Notes: generated by a model not told the origin, from the sequence alone. 64,000 nt of DNA from Neisseriaceae bacterium JH1-16 (GCA_025989215.1 JAPDNP010000007.1:186001-250000), one strand, 5' to 3'; positions 1 to 8,990 are shown, counted from the first letter of the stretch. Translations and numbers: made by a program.

Positions 1-181
1 CCTTGACGATGAACTCCACGCTCGATTCGGCCAGCGGCTCGCATTCGCCGGCGGCGATGGCCGTGGCGTGCTCGGCGTTGTATTGCTGGACGTAGCGGTT
101 GAACGACGCCACCAGTTCTTCGTTGCTGATGGCGTGCGGCGGGGTGAACAGCCCGGTGCCGCTGATAACGACTTGATTCAT
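1..181 (-). CDS. beta-ketoacyl-ACP synthase III-like protein (5' part only)
   Basis: The minus strand from 181 reads [15 protein letters not shown] and runs off the left edge, so only about the first 60 residues are visible. The opening matches the FabH-like thiolase-fold family that condenses an acyl-CoA starter with malonyl-ACP. The variant with this N-terminus and an insertion around [13 protein letters not shown] is the longer FabH paralogue of Proteobacteria rather than the canonical fabH of the fatty-acid cluster. The catalytic Cys-His-Asn triad lies outside the window. An AGGAAAA ribosome-binding site precedes the ATG. The gene diverges from iscR. Family assignment is good; the exact paralogue is uncertain. 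Confidence 0.75.
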   Translation of the reverse strand, partial: MNQVVISGTGLFTPPHAISNEELVASFNRYVQQYNAEHATAIAAGECEPLAESSVEFIVK

Positions 182-337
182 TATTGAGTTTTCCTGTAGT
201 CGCTCCGGGCAGGGCCGCCAGAGCTGATCCATCGATCCAAACGATTGTTTGCTCGAATAATACACGAAGCATCTCAATGCCAATCATCGCCGCCCGCAGA
301 AAAGCATGCCCTTTCCGGGCTAAACCCAGTAAAATAG

Positions 338-352
338 TCAGGTTTGACCTGA
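338..352. promoter_or_regulatory. perfect dyad TCAGGT-TTG-ACCTGA between divergent genes
   Basis: Two 6-base arms separated by three bases form a perfect inverted repeat in the 270-bp region between the FabH-like gene and iscR. It has the size of a dimeric repressor operator. It overlaps a possible TTGACC -35 hexamer (344-349). The binding protein is unknown. Confidence 0.4.
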
Positions 353-387
353 AGCATGCCCCGGCGGCCGAAACCCCCGCCCCGCGA

Positions 388-420
388 ATAGTTGACTAAA
401 ATACTCGGAAATAAGATACT
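388..420 (+). promoter_or_regulatory. iscR promoter with type 1 IscR-binding site
   Basis: A -35 TTGACT (392-397) and a -10 GATACT (415-420) are 17 bases apart, ahead of iscR. Positions 388-412 read ATAGTTGACT-AAAA-TACTCGGAAAT, which fits the known E. coli type 1 IscR site (ATASYYGACTRWWWYAGTCRRSTAT) in most informative positions. The site covers the -35, so [2Fe-2S]-IscR should repress its own operon. The match is seen; the regulation is inferred from the family. Confidence 0.7.
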
Positions 421-450
421 GGTCTGGAACCACCCAAGGGGAATCCGACC

Positions 451-939
451 ATGCGACTGACCACCAAAGGCCGCTTTGCCGTTACGGCCATGCTCGACCT
501 GGCGTTGCGCGAGAGCAACGGCCCGGTAACGCTGGCCGGTATCAGCGAACGCCAGAGCATCTCGCTCTCTTATCTCGAGCAGCTATTCGGCAAACTGCGC
601 CGGGCCGGCCTCGTAGAGAGCGTGCGCGGCCCCGGCGGCGGCTACACGCTGGCCAAGGATGCCGAGGCGATCTCGGTGGCCGACATCATCGTGGCGGTCG
701 ACGAGCCGGTCGATGCGACCCAGTGCGGTGGCCGCGAGAACTGTCTGGGCACCAATCAGCGCTGTATGACCCACGATTTGTGGACCAGCCTGAACACCAC
801 GATTTTCGATTATCTGTCCAAGGTCAGCCTGGCCAGCCTGGTCGATAGCCAGCGTACCAAGGACGTTACCGTATTGCAGGATCAGCGCGAGGCGCGCCCC
901 ACCCGCCGCAGTCGTGCCGAATCCATTTCCGGCCTGTAA
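451..939 (+). CDS. iscR: Fe-S cluster-sensing transcriptional regulator IscR
   Basis: This 162-aa Rrf2-family regulator has an N-terminal winged helix ([11 protein letters not shown], with the recognition-helix region [18 protein letters not shown]). Its Fe-S ligand set is Cys92, Cys98, Cys105 and His108. With a [2Fe-2S] cluster it represses isc; without it, it controls other stress and Fe-S genes. It is the first gene of the isc cluster, 23 bp before iscS, and has an IscR-type site over its own promoter. An AGGGGA-type ribosome-binding site lies before ATG 451. The C-terminal 30 residues after the cluster loop are polar and probably flexible. Confidence 0.95.
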   Translation: MRLTTKGRFAVTAMLDLALRESNGPVTLAGISERQSISLSYLEQLFGKLRRAGLVESVRGPGGGYTLAKDAEAISVADIIVAVDEPVDATQCGGRENCLGTNQRCMTHDLWTSLNTTIFDYLSKVSLASLVDSQRTKDVTVLQDQREARPTRRSRAESISGL

Positions 940-962
940 CCGGACCCAGTGGAGAACCAGTA

Positions 963-2180
963 ATGAGCCAGCCCAAGCTTCCGATCTACCTTGACTACTC
1001 CGCCACCACCCCGATCGACCCGCGGGTCGCCGAGGTGATGATTCCCTACCTGACCGAAAAGTTCGGTAATCCGGCCAGCCGCAGCCACAGCTTCGGCTGG
1101 GATGCCGAAGAGGCGGTGGAGAACGCGCGGGCCGAGGTAGCCCGGCTGCTCAACTGCGATGCCAAGGAAATCATTTGGACCTCGGGCGCGACCGAGTCGG
1201 ACAACCTGGCGATCAAGGGCGCGGCCCAGTTCTACAAGAGCAAGGGCAAGCACCTGATCACCGTGAAGACCGAACACAAGGCGGTGCTCGACCCGATGCG
1301 CGAACTGGAGCGCCAAGGTTTTGAAGTGACCTACCTCGGCGTCAAGGACAACGGTCTGCTCGATATCGAAGAGTTCAAGGCGGCGATCCGCCCTGACACC
1401 ATCCTCGCGTCGGTCATGTTCGTGAACAACGAAATCGGTGTGATTCAGGACATCCCGCAGCTGGGCGAGATCTGCCGTGAAAAAGGGATCATCTTCCACG
1501 TCGACGCGGCCCAGGCCACCGGCAAGGTCGAGATCGACCTAGAGAAGCTCAAGGTCGACCTGATGAGCCTGTCGGCGCACAAGACCTACGGCCCGAAAGG
1601 CATCGGCGCGCTGTACGTACGCCGCAAGCCGCGCGTGCGCCTGGAAGCGCAGATGCACGGTGGCGGTCACGAGCGCGGTTTCCGCTCCGGCACGCTGGCG
1701 CCGCACCAGATCGCCGGCATGGGTGAAGCGTTCCGCATCGCCCGCGAAGAGATGGCCAGCGAGAACGAGCGCATCCGCATGCTGCGCGACCGGCTGTGGA
1801 ACGGCATCAAGGACATGGAAGAGGTCTACATCAACGGCGACCTCGACCACCGCGTGCCGCACAACCTGAACGTCAGCTTCAACTTCGTCGAAGGCGAGTC
1901 GCTGATCATGGCGGTGAAGGACCTGGCAGTATCGTCCGGCTCGGCTTGTACCTCGGCCAGCCTGGAACCGTCCTACGTGCTGCGCGCCCTGGGCCGCAAC
2001 GACGAACTGGCCCACAGCTCGATCCGTTTCACCATCGGCCGCTTCACCACCACCGACGAGATCGACTACGCGGTGGCGCTGATGCGCTCCAAGATCGACA
2101 AGCTGCGCGAACTGTCGCCGCTGTGGGAAATGTTCAAGGACGGCGTCGACCTGAACAGCGTGCAGTGGGCTGCACACTAA
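963..2180 (+). CDS. iscS: cysteine desulfurase IscS
   Basis: This 405-aa, PLP-dependent, class V aminotransferase-fold enzyme takes sulfur from L-cysteine, leaves alanine, and passes persulfide to IscU and other acceptors such as tRNA thiolation enzymes. The start [14 protein letters not shown], the PLP lysine in [11 protein letters not shown] (about residue 206) and the mobile-loop active-site cysteine in [10 protein letters not shown] (about 329) are all present. Length equals E. coli IscS (404 aa). It follows iscR by 23 bp and precedes iscU by 72 bp, the standard order. No anomalies. Confidence 0.97.
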   Translation: MSQPKLPIYLDYSATTPIDPRVAEVMIPYLTEKFGNPASRSHSFGWDAEEAVENARAEVARLLNCDAKEIIWTSGATESDNLAIKGAAQFYKSKGKHLITVKTEHKAVLDPMRELERQGFEVTYLGVKDNGLLDIEEFKAAIRPDTILASVMFVNNEIGVIQDIPQLGEICREKGIIFHVDAAQATGKVEIDLEKLKVDLMSLSAHKTYGPKGIGALYVRRKPRVRLEAQMHGGGHERGFRSGTLAPHQIAGMGEAFRIAREEMASENERIRMLRDRLWNGIKDMEEVYINGDLDHRVPHNLNVSFNFVEGESLIMAVKDLAVSSGSACTSASLEPSYVLRALGRNDELAHSSIRFTIGRFTTTDEIDYAVALMRSKIDKLRELSPLWEMFKDGVDLNSVQWAAH

Positions 2181-2252
2181 AATGAAATAAAGAGAGTCGG
2201 GAAGGCGCCGCACGGCGTCGCCCCGGTTCCGAACCGAGATCGGAGAGATACT

Positions 2253-2639
2253 ATGTCTTACAGCGCAAAAGTACTGGACCACTACGAACATCCCCGCAAC
2301 GTCGGCGCCTTCGAAAAGGGCGACGAGTCGGTCGGTACCGGCATGGTCGGCGCCCCGGCCTGTGGCGATGTGATGAAACTGCAGATCAAGGTCGGTGAAG
2401 GAGGCGTGATCGAAGATGCCAAGTTCAAGACCTACGGCTGTGGCTCGGCGATCGCCTCGTCCTCGCTCGTCACCGAATGGGTGAAGGGCAAGACCCTCGA
2501 TCAGGCCCTGTCGATCAAGAACACCGCCATCGCCGAAGAACTGGCGCTGCCGCCGGTGAAGATCCACTGCTCGATCCTCGCCGAAGACGCGATCAAGGCA
2601 GCGGTGACCGACTACAAGAAAAAGCACGGCCTGGAATAA
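2253..2639 (+). CDS. iscU: Fe-S cluster scaffold protein IscU
   Basis: This 128-aa scaffold is where [2Fe-2S] and [4Fe-4S] clusters are built from IscS sulfur before HscA/HscB-assisted release. The three cluster cysteines appear in PACGDVM, YGCGSAIASSS and IHCSILAEDA. The HscA-recognition motif LPPVK follows at about residues 99-103. Start MSYSAKVLDHYEHPRNVG is typical, and AGGAG-like sequence (CGGAGAGATACT) precedes the ATG. It sits in the iscRSUA block. Confidence 0.97.
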   Translation: MSYSAKVLDHYEHPRNVGAFEKGDESVGTGMVGAPACGDVMKLQIKVGEGGVIEDAKFKTYGCGSAIASSSLVTEWVKGKTLDQALSIKNTAIAEELALPPVKIHCSILAEDAIKAAVTDYKKKHGLE

Positions 2640-2696
2640 GCCGCGCCACTGGGTATCCGACCCGGCAATGCCGGGCGCAGCACAAGAGACTCGATC

Positions 2697-3020
2697 ATGG
2701 CAATTACTCTGACCGAAAGCGCAGCGGAGCACATCCGCAATTTTCTGTCGCGCCGCGGCAAGGGCCTGGGCATCCGCCTTGGGGTGAAAACCTCGGGCTG
2801 TTCGGGCATGGCGTACAAGCTGGAGTTCGTCGACGTCACCCACGATGACGACCTGACCTTCGAAAGCCACGGCGTAACGGTATTCACCGACGCCAAGAGC
2901 CTGGCCTATCTGGAAGGCACCGAGCTCGACTACGGCAAGGAAGGCCTGAACGAGGGCTTCAAGTTCAACAACCCGAACGTGAAGAACGAGTGTGGCTGCG
3001 GCGAGAGTTTCCACGTTTGA
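2697..3020 (+). CDS. iscA: A-type Fe-S carrier protein IscA
   Basis: A 107-aa A-type carrier that receives clusters from IscU and delivers them to [4Fe-4S] proteins. The three conserved cysteines are in [10 protein letters not shown] and the C-terminal CGCGESF. It ends the first isc transcription block: 24 bp after its stop lies an intrinsic terminator (3044-3075), then a MITE-like element, before hscB. A second A-type carrier, ErpA, is encoded at the far end of the window (62642-62992). Confidence 0.96.
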   Translation: MAITLTESAAEHIRNFLSRRGKGLGIRLGVKTSGCSGMAYKLEFVDVTHDDDLTFESHGVTVFTDAKSLAYLEGTELDYGKEGLNEGFKFNNPNVKNECGCGESFHV

Positions 3021-3043
3021 CGCCCGGCGTCGCCCAGCCGACC

Positions 3044-3075
3044 ACGCGCAGCGCCCCTGAAGCCTGCGCGTTTTT
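3044..3075 (+). terminator. intrinsic terminator after iscA
   Basis: Eight-base stem ACGCGCAG (3044-3051) / CTGCGCGT (3064-3071), 12-base loop, then a run of five T. It separates iscRSUA from hscBA-fdx-iscX, which are usually one operon. Some readthrough, or a promoter in the following element, would be needed to express the second half. Confidence 0.75.
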
Positions 3076-3076
3076 G

Positions 3077-3224
3077 TTAGAGCCGGTTCAGAATCTGCCG
3101 CGAGCGGCCCTCAGCGGGGTGAAGAGCAGCACAGAAACCGGAGTGGACGTGCTGTCCATGAGGATTTCGAGCAGCGCATGAGCCCCGATCAGGGCCACGC
3201 AGCAAGATTATGAACGGACTCTTA
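3077..3224. mobile_element. MITE-like element, copy A (142 bp, TTA target duplication)
   Basis: The element spans 3080-3221. Its ends are inverted: GAGCCGGTTCAGAATCTGC on the left, and on the right the complement of GAGTCCGTTCATAATCTTGC. A direct TTA flanks it on both sides (3077-3079, 3222-3224). It has no open frame. Its interior (GTCCATGAGGATTTCGAGCAGC at about 3156-3177) matches the element at 30548-30696 read in reverse. The ends and a 3-bp TNA duplication would fit mobilisation by an IS5-family transposase; that last step is inference. Confidence 0.6.
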
Positions 3225-3244
3225 GCCGTTTGATGCGGATTACG

Positions 3245-3781
3245 ATGACTCTCGATTTCAGCCAGGATTTCTTTGCCCTGTTCGGCCAAGCCCGCCGCTT
3301 TGGCCTCGATGCCGCCGCGCTCGACGCCGCCTACCGTGCCATCGCCGCCGAAGTGCACCCGGACCGCTATGCCAGCGCGCCCGACAGCGAGCGCCGCATT
3401 GCCCTGATGCACGCGACCCGGGTCAACGAAGGCTACCAGACTCTGAAGCAGCCGCTGGCACGCGCCCGCTACCTGCTGCAACTGGCCGGTGTCGATACCC
3501 AGGAAGAAACCAACACCAGCATGCCCGCCGAATTCCTGATGGAACAGATGGAATGGCGCGAGGCGATCGCCGATGCGCGTGCCGACAGCCATGTCGAACA
3601 GCTCGAGAAGCTGTCGCGCGAACTGGCCGGCGACCTGAAGGCGCTGGAAGCGGGGCTCACCGAGGCACTCGACGGCACCACGCCGGACTTGGACGGCGCC
3701 GCCCAGCTGGTGCGAAAATGGCGGTTTATGGAAAAGCTTGATCAGGAAATCGGCGACGCCATCGAGGCGCTGCTGTACTGA
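3245..3781 (+). CDS. hscB: Fe-S assembly co-chaperone HscB
   Basis: About 178 aa. The N-terminal J domain carries the HPD motif (AEVHPDRYAS, about residues 36-45), which stimulates the HscA ATPase. The C-terminal three-helix domain binds IscU. E. coli HscB is 171 aa and starts a few residues before DYFTLFG, so ATG 3245 (MTLDFSQDFFALFG) is preferred over ATG 3233 or TTG 3230; no start has a strong Shine-Dalgarno. It lies just downstream of the MITE-like element and 89 bp before hscA. Confidence 0.92.
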   Translation: MTLDFSQDFFALFGQARRFGLDAAALDAAYRAIAAEVHPDRYASAPDSERRIALMHATRVNEGYQTLKQPLARARYLLQLAGVDTQEETNTSMPAEFLMEQMEWREAIADARADSHVEQLEKLSRELAGDLKALEAGLTEALDGTTPDLDGAAQLVRKWRFMEKLDQEIGDAIEALLY

Positions 3782-3870
3782 GCGCAGACGGCACGCCCTG
3801 ATCGTCACACCTCCCCGTTTTATTGCTTATTTGAGTGTCCTGCCGCGCACGACACACCGGACCCTACACG

Positions 3871-5727
3871 ATGGCTTTACTGCAAATCGCCGAACCCGGC
3901 CTCTCTACCGCGCCGCACCAGCACCGTCTGGCCGTCGGCATCGATCTGGGCACCACCAACTCGCTGGTCGCCACCGTACGCAGCGGTAGCGCCACCTGTC
4001 TGCCCGACGAATCCGGCCGCACCCTGCTGCCATCGGTGGTGCACTACAGCGAAGCCGGTACCGTGGTCGGCCACGCCGCTCAGGCCGAGCAAAGCCGCGA
4101 CCCGCACAATACCATCGTGTCGGTGAAACGCTTCATGGGCCGTGGCCTGACCGATCTGCCGGACGCCAGCGCCCTGCCCTACCGCTTCGTCGATGCGCCG
4201 GGCATGCTGCAGCTGTCGACCCGTTCCGGGGTGAAGAGCCCGGTCGAGGTGTCGGCCGACATCCTGCGCACGCTGAAGGAACGCGCCGAGCAGAGCCTCG
4301 GTGGCGAACTGACCGGCGCGGTGATCACCGTACCCGCCTATTTCGACGACGCACAACGCCAGGCCACCAAGGATGCGGCGCGCGTCGCCGGCCTGAACGT
4401 GCTGCGCCTGCTGAACGAGCCGACCGCGGCGGCGATCGCCTACGGCCTCGACAATGGTTCGGAAGGCGTCTACGTGGTCTACGACCTCGGCGGTGGCACC
4501 TTCGACGTATCGATCCTGAAGCTGTCGCGCGGCGTGTTCGAAGTGCTGTCCACCAGCGGCGACTCCGCCCTGGGTGGCGACGACTTCGACCAGCGCATCT
4601 TCTGCTGGATTTTGTCCGAATCCCGCCTGTCCGCCCTGGGCGCTCACGACACCCGCTTGCTGCTGACCCGTGCCCGTGAAGCGAAAGAAGCGCTGACCGA
4701 GCACACAGAGACCCGCATCACCGCCATCCTGTCCGACGGCGAGAGCATCGACCTGATCCTCGATCAGGCCACCTTCCATGAAATCAGCCAGACGCTGATC
4801 GACAAGACGCTGCTGCCGGTACGCAAGGCGCTGCGTGACGCCAAGATCGGCGTCGATGAGGTGAAGGGCGTGGTGATGGTCGGCGGTGCCACCCGCATGC
4901 CGCAGGTGCAGAAGGCGGTCGGCGCGCTGTTCGGCCAACCGCCGTTGACCAACCTCGATCCGGACAAGGTGGTCGCGCTCGGTGCGGCGATGCAGGCCGA
5001 CGTGCTGGCCGGCAACAAGGGCAACGACGACTGGCTGCTGCTGGACGTGATCCCGCTGTCGCTGGGCCTGGAAACGATGGGCGGCCTGGTCGAAAAGGTG
5101 ATCCCGCGCAACAGCACCATCCCGACCGCGCGCGCACAGGAATTCACCACCTTCAAGGACGGCCAGAGCGCAATGGCGATCCACGTACTGCAGGGCGAGC
5201 GCGAGCTGGTTGCCGATTGCCGCTCGCTGGCGCGTTTCGTGCTGCATGGCATCCCACCGATGGTGGCTGGTGCCGCGCGCATCCGTGTCACCTTCCAGGT
5301 CGACGCAGACGGCCTGCTGTCGGTAACCGCCCGCGAGCAGTCGTCCGGCGTCGAAGCCAGCATCGAGGTGAAGCCGTCCTACGGCCTGTCCGACGACGAA
5401 ATCAGCCGCATGCTGACCGAGTCGCTCAGCAACGTGCAGGGCGACATCGAGGCGCGCAAGCTGCGCGAAGCCATCGTCGACGCCCAGAGCCTGACCGAGG
5501 CCACCCGCTCGGCGCTGGCGAACGACGGCGATCTGCTCGACGCGAGCGAACGCACCGCCATCGACGCCGCGCTGGCCGCAGTCGACCTGGCGACCCAGGG
5601 TGACAGCACCCGCATCGTCAACGACGCCGCCGCCGCGCTATCGCGCCTCACCGACCCGTTTGCCGAGCGCCGCATGAACCGCAATATCCAGCGTGCGCTC
5701 AAAGGCCACAACATCAGCGAATTGTAA
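3871..5727 (+). CDS. hscA: Fe-S assembly Hsp70 chaperone HscA
   Basis: This 618-aa specialised Hsp70 uses ATP to help transfer clusters from IscU. The ATPase domain shows [14 protein letters not shown] (phosphate 1), [14 protein letters not shown] (phosphate 2) and [14 protein letters not shown] (adenosine), followed by a substrate-binding domain. The start [12 protein letters not shown] matches E. coli HscA (616 aa), so ATG 3871 is chosen although the frame is open from 3835. It is 10 bp before fdx. It carries one GTTGGCCGAA-type repeat (reverse, 4930-4939). Confidence 0.96.
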   Translation: MALLQIAEPGLSTAPHQHRLAVGIDLGTTNSLVATVRSGSATCLPDESGRTLLPSVVHYSEAGTVVGHAAQAEQSRDPHNTIVSVKRFMGRGLTDLPDASALPYRFVDAPGMLQLSTRSGVKSPVEVSADILRTLKERAEQSLGGELTGAVITVPAYFDDAQRQATKDAARVAGLNVLRLLNEPTAAAIAYGLDNGSEGVYVVYDLGGGTFDVSILKLSRGVFEVLSTSGDSALGGDDFDQRIFCWILSESRLSALGAHDTRLLLTRAREAKEALTEHTETRITAILSDGESIDLILDQATFHEISQTLIDKTLLPVRKALRDAKIGVDEVKGVVMVGGATRMPQVQKAVGALFGQPPLTNLDPDKVVALGAAMQADVLAGNKGNDDWLLLDVIPLSLGLETMGGLVEKVIPRNSTIPTARAQEFTTFKDGQSAMAIHVLQGERELVADCRSLARFVLHGIPPMVAGAARIRVTFQVDADGLLSVTAREQSSGVEASIEVKPSYGLSDDEISRMLTESLSNVQGDIEARKLREAIVDAQSLTEATRSALANDGDLLDASERTAIDAALAAVDLATQGDSTRIVNDAAAALSRLTDPFAERRMNRNIQRALKGHNISEL

Positions 5728-5737
5728 GGAGCCACCC

Positions 5738-6079
5738 ATGCCGCAAATCATCGTGCTGCCGCACCCCGAGCTGTGTCCGGAAGGCGCGGTCATCGACGAT
5801 GCCCAGACGGGCGAGAGCATCTGCCAGGTGCTGCTCGATCACCACATCGAGATCGAACACGCCTGTGAAATGTCCTGCGCCTGCACCACCTGCCACGTGA
5901 TCGTGCGCGAAGGGATCGGTTCACTGGAAGAGGCGGACGAGCTGGAAGAAGACATGCTCGACAAGGCCTGGGGCCTCGAGCCGAACTCGCGGCTGTCCTG
6001 CCAGGCGATCATCGCCGACGACAACCTGGTCGTGGAGCTGCCGCGCTACACCATCAACCTCGCCCGCGAAACCCACTGA
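5738..6079 (+). CDS. fdx: [2Fe-2S] ferredoxin of the Isc system
   Basis: A 113-aa adrenodoxin-type ferredoxin that supplies electrons for cluster assembly on IscU. Cluster ligands are in CEMSCACTTCHV and the downstream SRLSCQA. The acidic segment ELEEDMLDKAWGL, typical for partner docking, lies between them. AAGGAG is seven bases before ATG 5738; the longer upstream frame overlaps hscA and is not used. Confidence 0.95.
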   Translation: MPQIIVLPHPELCPEGAVIDDAQTGESICQVLLDHHIEIEHACEMSCACTTCHVIVREGIGSLEEADELEEDMLDKAWGLEPNSRLSCQAIIADDNLVVELPRYTINLARETH

Positions 6080-6102
6080 GCGCCGACCACGGAGACTTCG
6101 CC

Positions 6103-6297
6103 ATGAAATGGACCGACATCCTCGACATCGCCATCGAGCTGAGTGAAACCCACCCGGACGTCGACCCGACGCGCGTCAATTTCCTCGACCTGCACAACTG
6201 GGTCATCGCCTTGCCGGAGTTCGACGACGATCACCAGCGCGGCGGCGAGAAGATTCTCGAAGCCATCCAGCAGGCCTGGATCGACGAGCTGGAATAA
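6103..6297 (+). CDS. iscX: Fe-S assembly protein IscX
   Basis: A 64-aa acidic protein (MKWTDILDIAIEL, HNWVIALPEFDDD) matching IscX/YfhJ, which binds IscS and iron and modulates the rate of cluster assembly. Length and spacing (23 bp after fdx) are typical. It is the last gene of the isc region; a strong hairpin terminator lies 118 bp downstream. Confidence 0.93.
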   Translation: MKWTDILDIAIELSETHPDVDPTRVNFLDLHNWVIALPEFDDDHQRGGEKILEAIQQAWIDELE

Positions 6298-6414
6298 GCG
6301 CCGCTACCGCTCCCTGTGGTGCGGCCTAGTCGCACTACGTGCTACCGCAGCTCGTCTAGCCGGAACCGCTACGCTGAGTTTTCTTTAGCGACGCTAAGCC
6401 TCTTAGTTGGCCGA

Positions 6415-6448
6415 AACGCCCCGCCCCGTGCGGGGCGTTGTCGTTTTA
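6415..6448 (+). terminator. intrinsic terminator after iscX
   Basis: Ten-base stem AACGCCCCGC (6415-6424) / GCGGGGCGTT (6430-6439), then GTCGTTTTA. A GTTGGCCGAA repeat (6406-6415) abuts the left arm and another lies in reverse at 6502-6511. A nearly identical module follows suhB (26641-26676). Confidence 0.7.
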
Positions 6449-6526
6449 CGCCAGTCAAACGTCGCACCCAGATGACGAAGCACTACACTGAAACCAGTCC
6501 TTTCGGCCAACCTTGCGGAGCTCCCC

Positions 6527-7165
6527 ATGTTCACCCTGATCATCGGCAACAAGAACACCTCGTCCTGGTCGCTGCGCCCTTGGCTGATCCTGGCGATGCT
6601 CGACGAGCCTTTCACCGAGGTGATGATCCGACTCGGTCAGCCGGATAGCCACGACAAGATCCTGGCGGTCAATCCGGCCGGCAAGGTGCCGCTGTTGATC
6701 GACCACCACCTGAAGGTATGGGACTCGCTGGCAATCTGCGAATACCTGAACGAATGCTTCCCCGGCGCGCAACTGTGGCCGGAAGACCCGGCCGAGCGCG
6801 CCCACGCCCGCTCGCTGGCGGCCGAGATGCACGCCGGCTTCGCGGCGCTGCGCCACGAGCTGCCGATGGACGTGTGCGGGCGTTACCCGCGCGAGGACAG
6901 CAATCTGCAGGTCGACCGCGAGATCGCGCGCATCATCGCGATCTGGGAAGAGCTGCGCGCCCAGCACGTCAGCGACGGACCTTTCCTGTTCGGCCGCTTC
7001 GGCATCGTCGACGCGATGTTCGCGCCGGTAGCCTGCCGCTTTGTCACCTACGACATCGCGCTGCCGCCGGCCTCGCAGGCCTGGCTCGATCATCTGTTGG
7101 CCACCCCGGCGATGCGGCGCTGGATCACCGGGGCCGAGGCGGAAGTGGCCGAACTCACCCACTGA
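6527..7165 (+). CDS. glutathione S-transferase family protein
   Basis: A 212-aa soluble GST. The N-terminal thioredoxin-fold domain (about residues 1-80) has NKNTSSWSLRPWLIL at the catalytic position and the glutathione-binding VPLLID...WDSLAICEYL; the C-terminal domain is all-helical. This subfamily carries Ser near the thiol of glutathione (SSWS). The substrate is unknown. It stands alone between the isc terminator and udk, with an upstream reverse GTTGGCCGAA copy at 6502-6511. Confidence 0.85.
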   Translation: MFTLIIGNKNTSSWSLRPWLILAMLDEPFTEVMIRLGQPDSHDKILAVNPAGKVPLLIDHHLKVWDSLAICEYLNECFPGAQLWPEDPAERAHARSLAAEMHAGFAALRHELPMDVCGRYPREDSNLQVDREIARIIAIWEELRAQHVSDGPFLFGRFGIVDAMFAPVACRFVTYDIALPPASQAWLDHLLATPAMRRWITGAEAEVAELTH

Positions 7166-7223
7166 GGGCTCCGATCTGTCCGAAGCTGCCGCATGCCCGG
7201 ATGGCAAACCCCGCGCCTGCCAG

Positions 7224-7229
7224 TAGAAT
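7224..7229 (+). promoter_or_regulatory. probable -10 element of udk (TAGAAT)
   Basis: TAGAATGGCG lies 28 bp before the udk start codon. The same TAGAATG(G)CG string precedes mutS (30784) and the dimeric icd (39555), so it looks like a common promoter form in this genome. No clear -35 is visible here. Confidence 0.45.
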
Positions 7230-7256
7230 GGCGCGTTTTTTCTGGCGAAACGGCCC

Positions 7257-7871
7257 ATGAGCACCCCCTTCATCATCGGCGTGGCCGGCGGCAGCGGTAG
7301 CGGCAAGAGCACGGTCACCCGCAAGGTGGTCGAGGCGATCGGCGCGGGCAAGGCCGCGGTGATCATTCAGGACAACTACTACTGCGACCAGAGTCACCTG
7401 TCGCAGGACGAGCGACGCCGCACCAATTACGACCACCCGCACGCCTTCGACTGGGCCTTGCTGATCCAGCAACTCGACGCGCTGCGCAATGGCGTGTCGA
7501 TCGCGATGCCGGTCTACGACTTTGCTCAGGACACCCGCTCCAAGCAGACGGTGACGGTCGCCCCGGCGCCGGTGATCGTGGTGGAAGGCATCTTTGCGCT
7601 GTACGACGCCACGCTGCGCGACATGATGTCGCTGAAGATCTTCGTCGACACCGATGCCGACGTTCGCTTCATCCGCCGCCTGACGCGCGACATCGAGGAA
7701 CGCGGTCGCAGCATGGATAGCGTGATGACACAGTACCTGGCCACGGTACGCCCGATGCACAACCAGTTCGTCGAGCCGACCAAGCGCTACGCCGACGTGA
7801 TCCTGCCGCACGGCTGCAACGAGCCGGCGGTGGACATGATCAGCGCGCGCATCGAGCGGCTGCGCGGCTGA
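7257..7871 (+). CDS. udk: uridine/cytidine kinase
   Basis: A 204-aa P-loop kinase of pyrimidine salvage, converting uridine or cytidine to UMP or CMP. Walker A GGSGSGKSTV lies at residues 10-19, the nucleoside-binding DNYYCDQSHLS at about 42-52, and the lid region RRLTRDIEERGRS at about 141-153. Length is close to E. coli Udk (213 aa). It is followed after 13 bp by a symmetrical terminator shared with the convergent lipoprotein gene. Confidence 0.94.
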   Translation: MSTPFIIGVAGGSGSGKSTVTRKVVEAIGAGKAAVIIQDNYYCDQSHLSQDERRRTNYDHPHAFDWALLIQQLDALRNGVSIAMPVYDFAQDTRSKQTVTVAPAPVIVVEGIFALYDATLRDMMSLKIFVDTDADVRFIRRLTRDIEERGRSMDSVMTQYLATVRPMHNQFVEPTKRYADVILPHGCNEPAVDMISARIERLRG

Positions 7872-7884
7872 TGCGAGACGAACA

Positions 7885-7914
7885 AAGGGCCGAACCGGCG
7901 ACGGTTCGGCCCTT
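7885..7914. terminator. bidirectional terminator between udk and the SYLF lipoprotein gene
   Basis: Perfect 12-base stem AAGGGCCGAACC (7885-7896) / GGTTCGGCCCTT (7903-7914), six-base loop. It sits between convergent genes. U-tracts are weak on both sides, so it may act mainly as an RNA 3'-end stabiliser. Confidence 0.6.
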
Positions 7915-7954
7915 GCCACATCGAGTCGACGCGACTGTACGCGCCATAATGTCC

Positions 7955-8524
7955 TTACAGGTTCAGCTTGCTGACCTTGGTACCGGCCAACGACAGGTTC
8001 GCCATCAGGCCGGCATTGGTCATCACGAAGCCGAGCACCGGGCTGGTCGCGGTCGCAGTGTCGATCGAGCCGTTGGCCCCCATCTTCAGCAGTGCCACCG
8101 AGGCATCGGCACCGGCAGTCCACCCCGCGCTGCTCTTGAATTTTTCCAGCGCATCCTGGGTCATGAACAGGAACACCACGGTCTTGGTCTGGGCCCCGGC
8201 CAAGAGGCCGAACGAACCGCTGGCAGTACTGTAGTAGCCGGTGGTCTGGCCACCCTCACGCAGCGAGCCGGTACCGTATTCGCCACCGACCACCAAGCCG
8301 GCCGACACCACCGACGGGAACACCAGCACCCCACGCGCCTTGCCGACCAATTCGCGCGAGCCCTTCACATTGCTGTAGAGCCGCGACAGTGCACTATCGA
8401 CGCCGGAGTCGATCTCCTGACGCTTGGCACTGGACGAGCCGCCGGCGCCGGTATTGGTGGTACAACCGATCAGGGTAGTGGCGCTCAACGCCAGGGCCGC
8501 CAGGATGAACACTCGTCGTTGCAT
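7955..8524 (-). CDS. SYLF/YSC84-domain lipoprotein
   Basis: A 189-aa exported protein. The start MQRRVFILAALALSATTLIGC gives a type II signal with lipobox LIGC, so it is probably anchored to a membrane. The rest (SRELVGKARGVLVFPSVVSAGLVVGGEYGTGSL...) matches the SYLF/YSC84 domain, which in eukaryotes binds phosphoinositides; the bacterial function is unclear. GAGGA precedes ATG 8524. The frame stays open to 8764, but that upstream part lacks coding character. It converges on udk. Confidence 0.85.
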   Translation of the reverse strand: MQRRVFILAALALSATTLIGCTTNTGAGGSSSAKRQEIDSGVDSALSRLYSNVKGSRELVGKARGVLVFPSVVSAGLVVGGEYGTGSLREGGQTTGYYSTASGSFGLLAGAQTKTVVFLFMTQDALEKFKSSAGWTAGADASVALLKMGANGSIDTATATSPVLGFVMTNAGLMANLSLAGTKVSKLNL

Positions 8525-8990
8525 CTCGTCCTCCTCAAGATCCGCGGCCACAGCGCAGCCGCCTGAGTGAACGCGGCGGCGCCGAGGCACCTGTCCGCGC
8601 CCCTGAAGCGGGCGGAACCAGGCCGACAGCCCGACCGCCCCGAGGCGAAGGGCAACTGACAAAACGAGCGGTCGTCGAATTTTCATGACGCTAAAACCCG
8701 GCGAAACGCACTGAACATGACTCGCAGCGGCCAACCGTAGCGCTAGCGGATGGCCAGACTGCAACTCGCTGCCAGCAGGGCCTTGTGAGTAGCTCTTCCC
8801 CTACTAGGTATACCGTAGGCGTCCAGCCGGACCAAGAATTAATCCATTGCCTTAACAATCAGCGGGCCTTTATCAAACAAAGCCATCGCTCGGGCGCACG
8901 AGGCTGCGCTGGCGGCGGTTTGCCTACAGAACAAGTAGTTTCACATTGAATGTGAACAACAAAATACAGTAAAAACATGACATTACAGAC
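8525..8990. other. intergenic region between divergent genes, no gene seen
   Basis: 466 bp between the lipoprotein gene (minus) and the DUF2798 gene (plus). The left half is GC-rich with no credible gene; 8820-8990 is AT-rich and promoter-like, and holds the dyad at 8940-8956. Confidence 0.6.
8940..8956. promoter_or_regulatory. perfect palindrome TTCACATT-G-AATGTGAA upstream of DUF2798 gene
   Basis: Two 8-base arms around one base, 34 bp before the start codon at 8991, in AT-rich DNA. This is operator-like in size and position. The cognate regulator is not identifiable. Confidence 0.5.

Noticed and set aside
1539-3014. 491-aa minus-strand open frame across iscS-iscU-iscA
   Set aside because: It runs antisense through three conserved isc genes and an intergenic gap; composition is that of a shadow frame.
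7871-8566. 231-aa plus-strand frame
   Set aside because: Antisense to the SYLF lipoprotein gene, which has a clear lipobox, ribosome-binding site and domain match.
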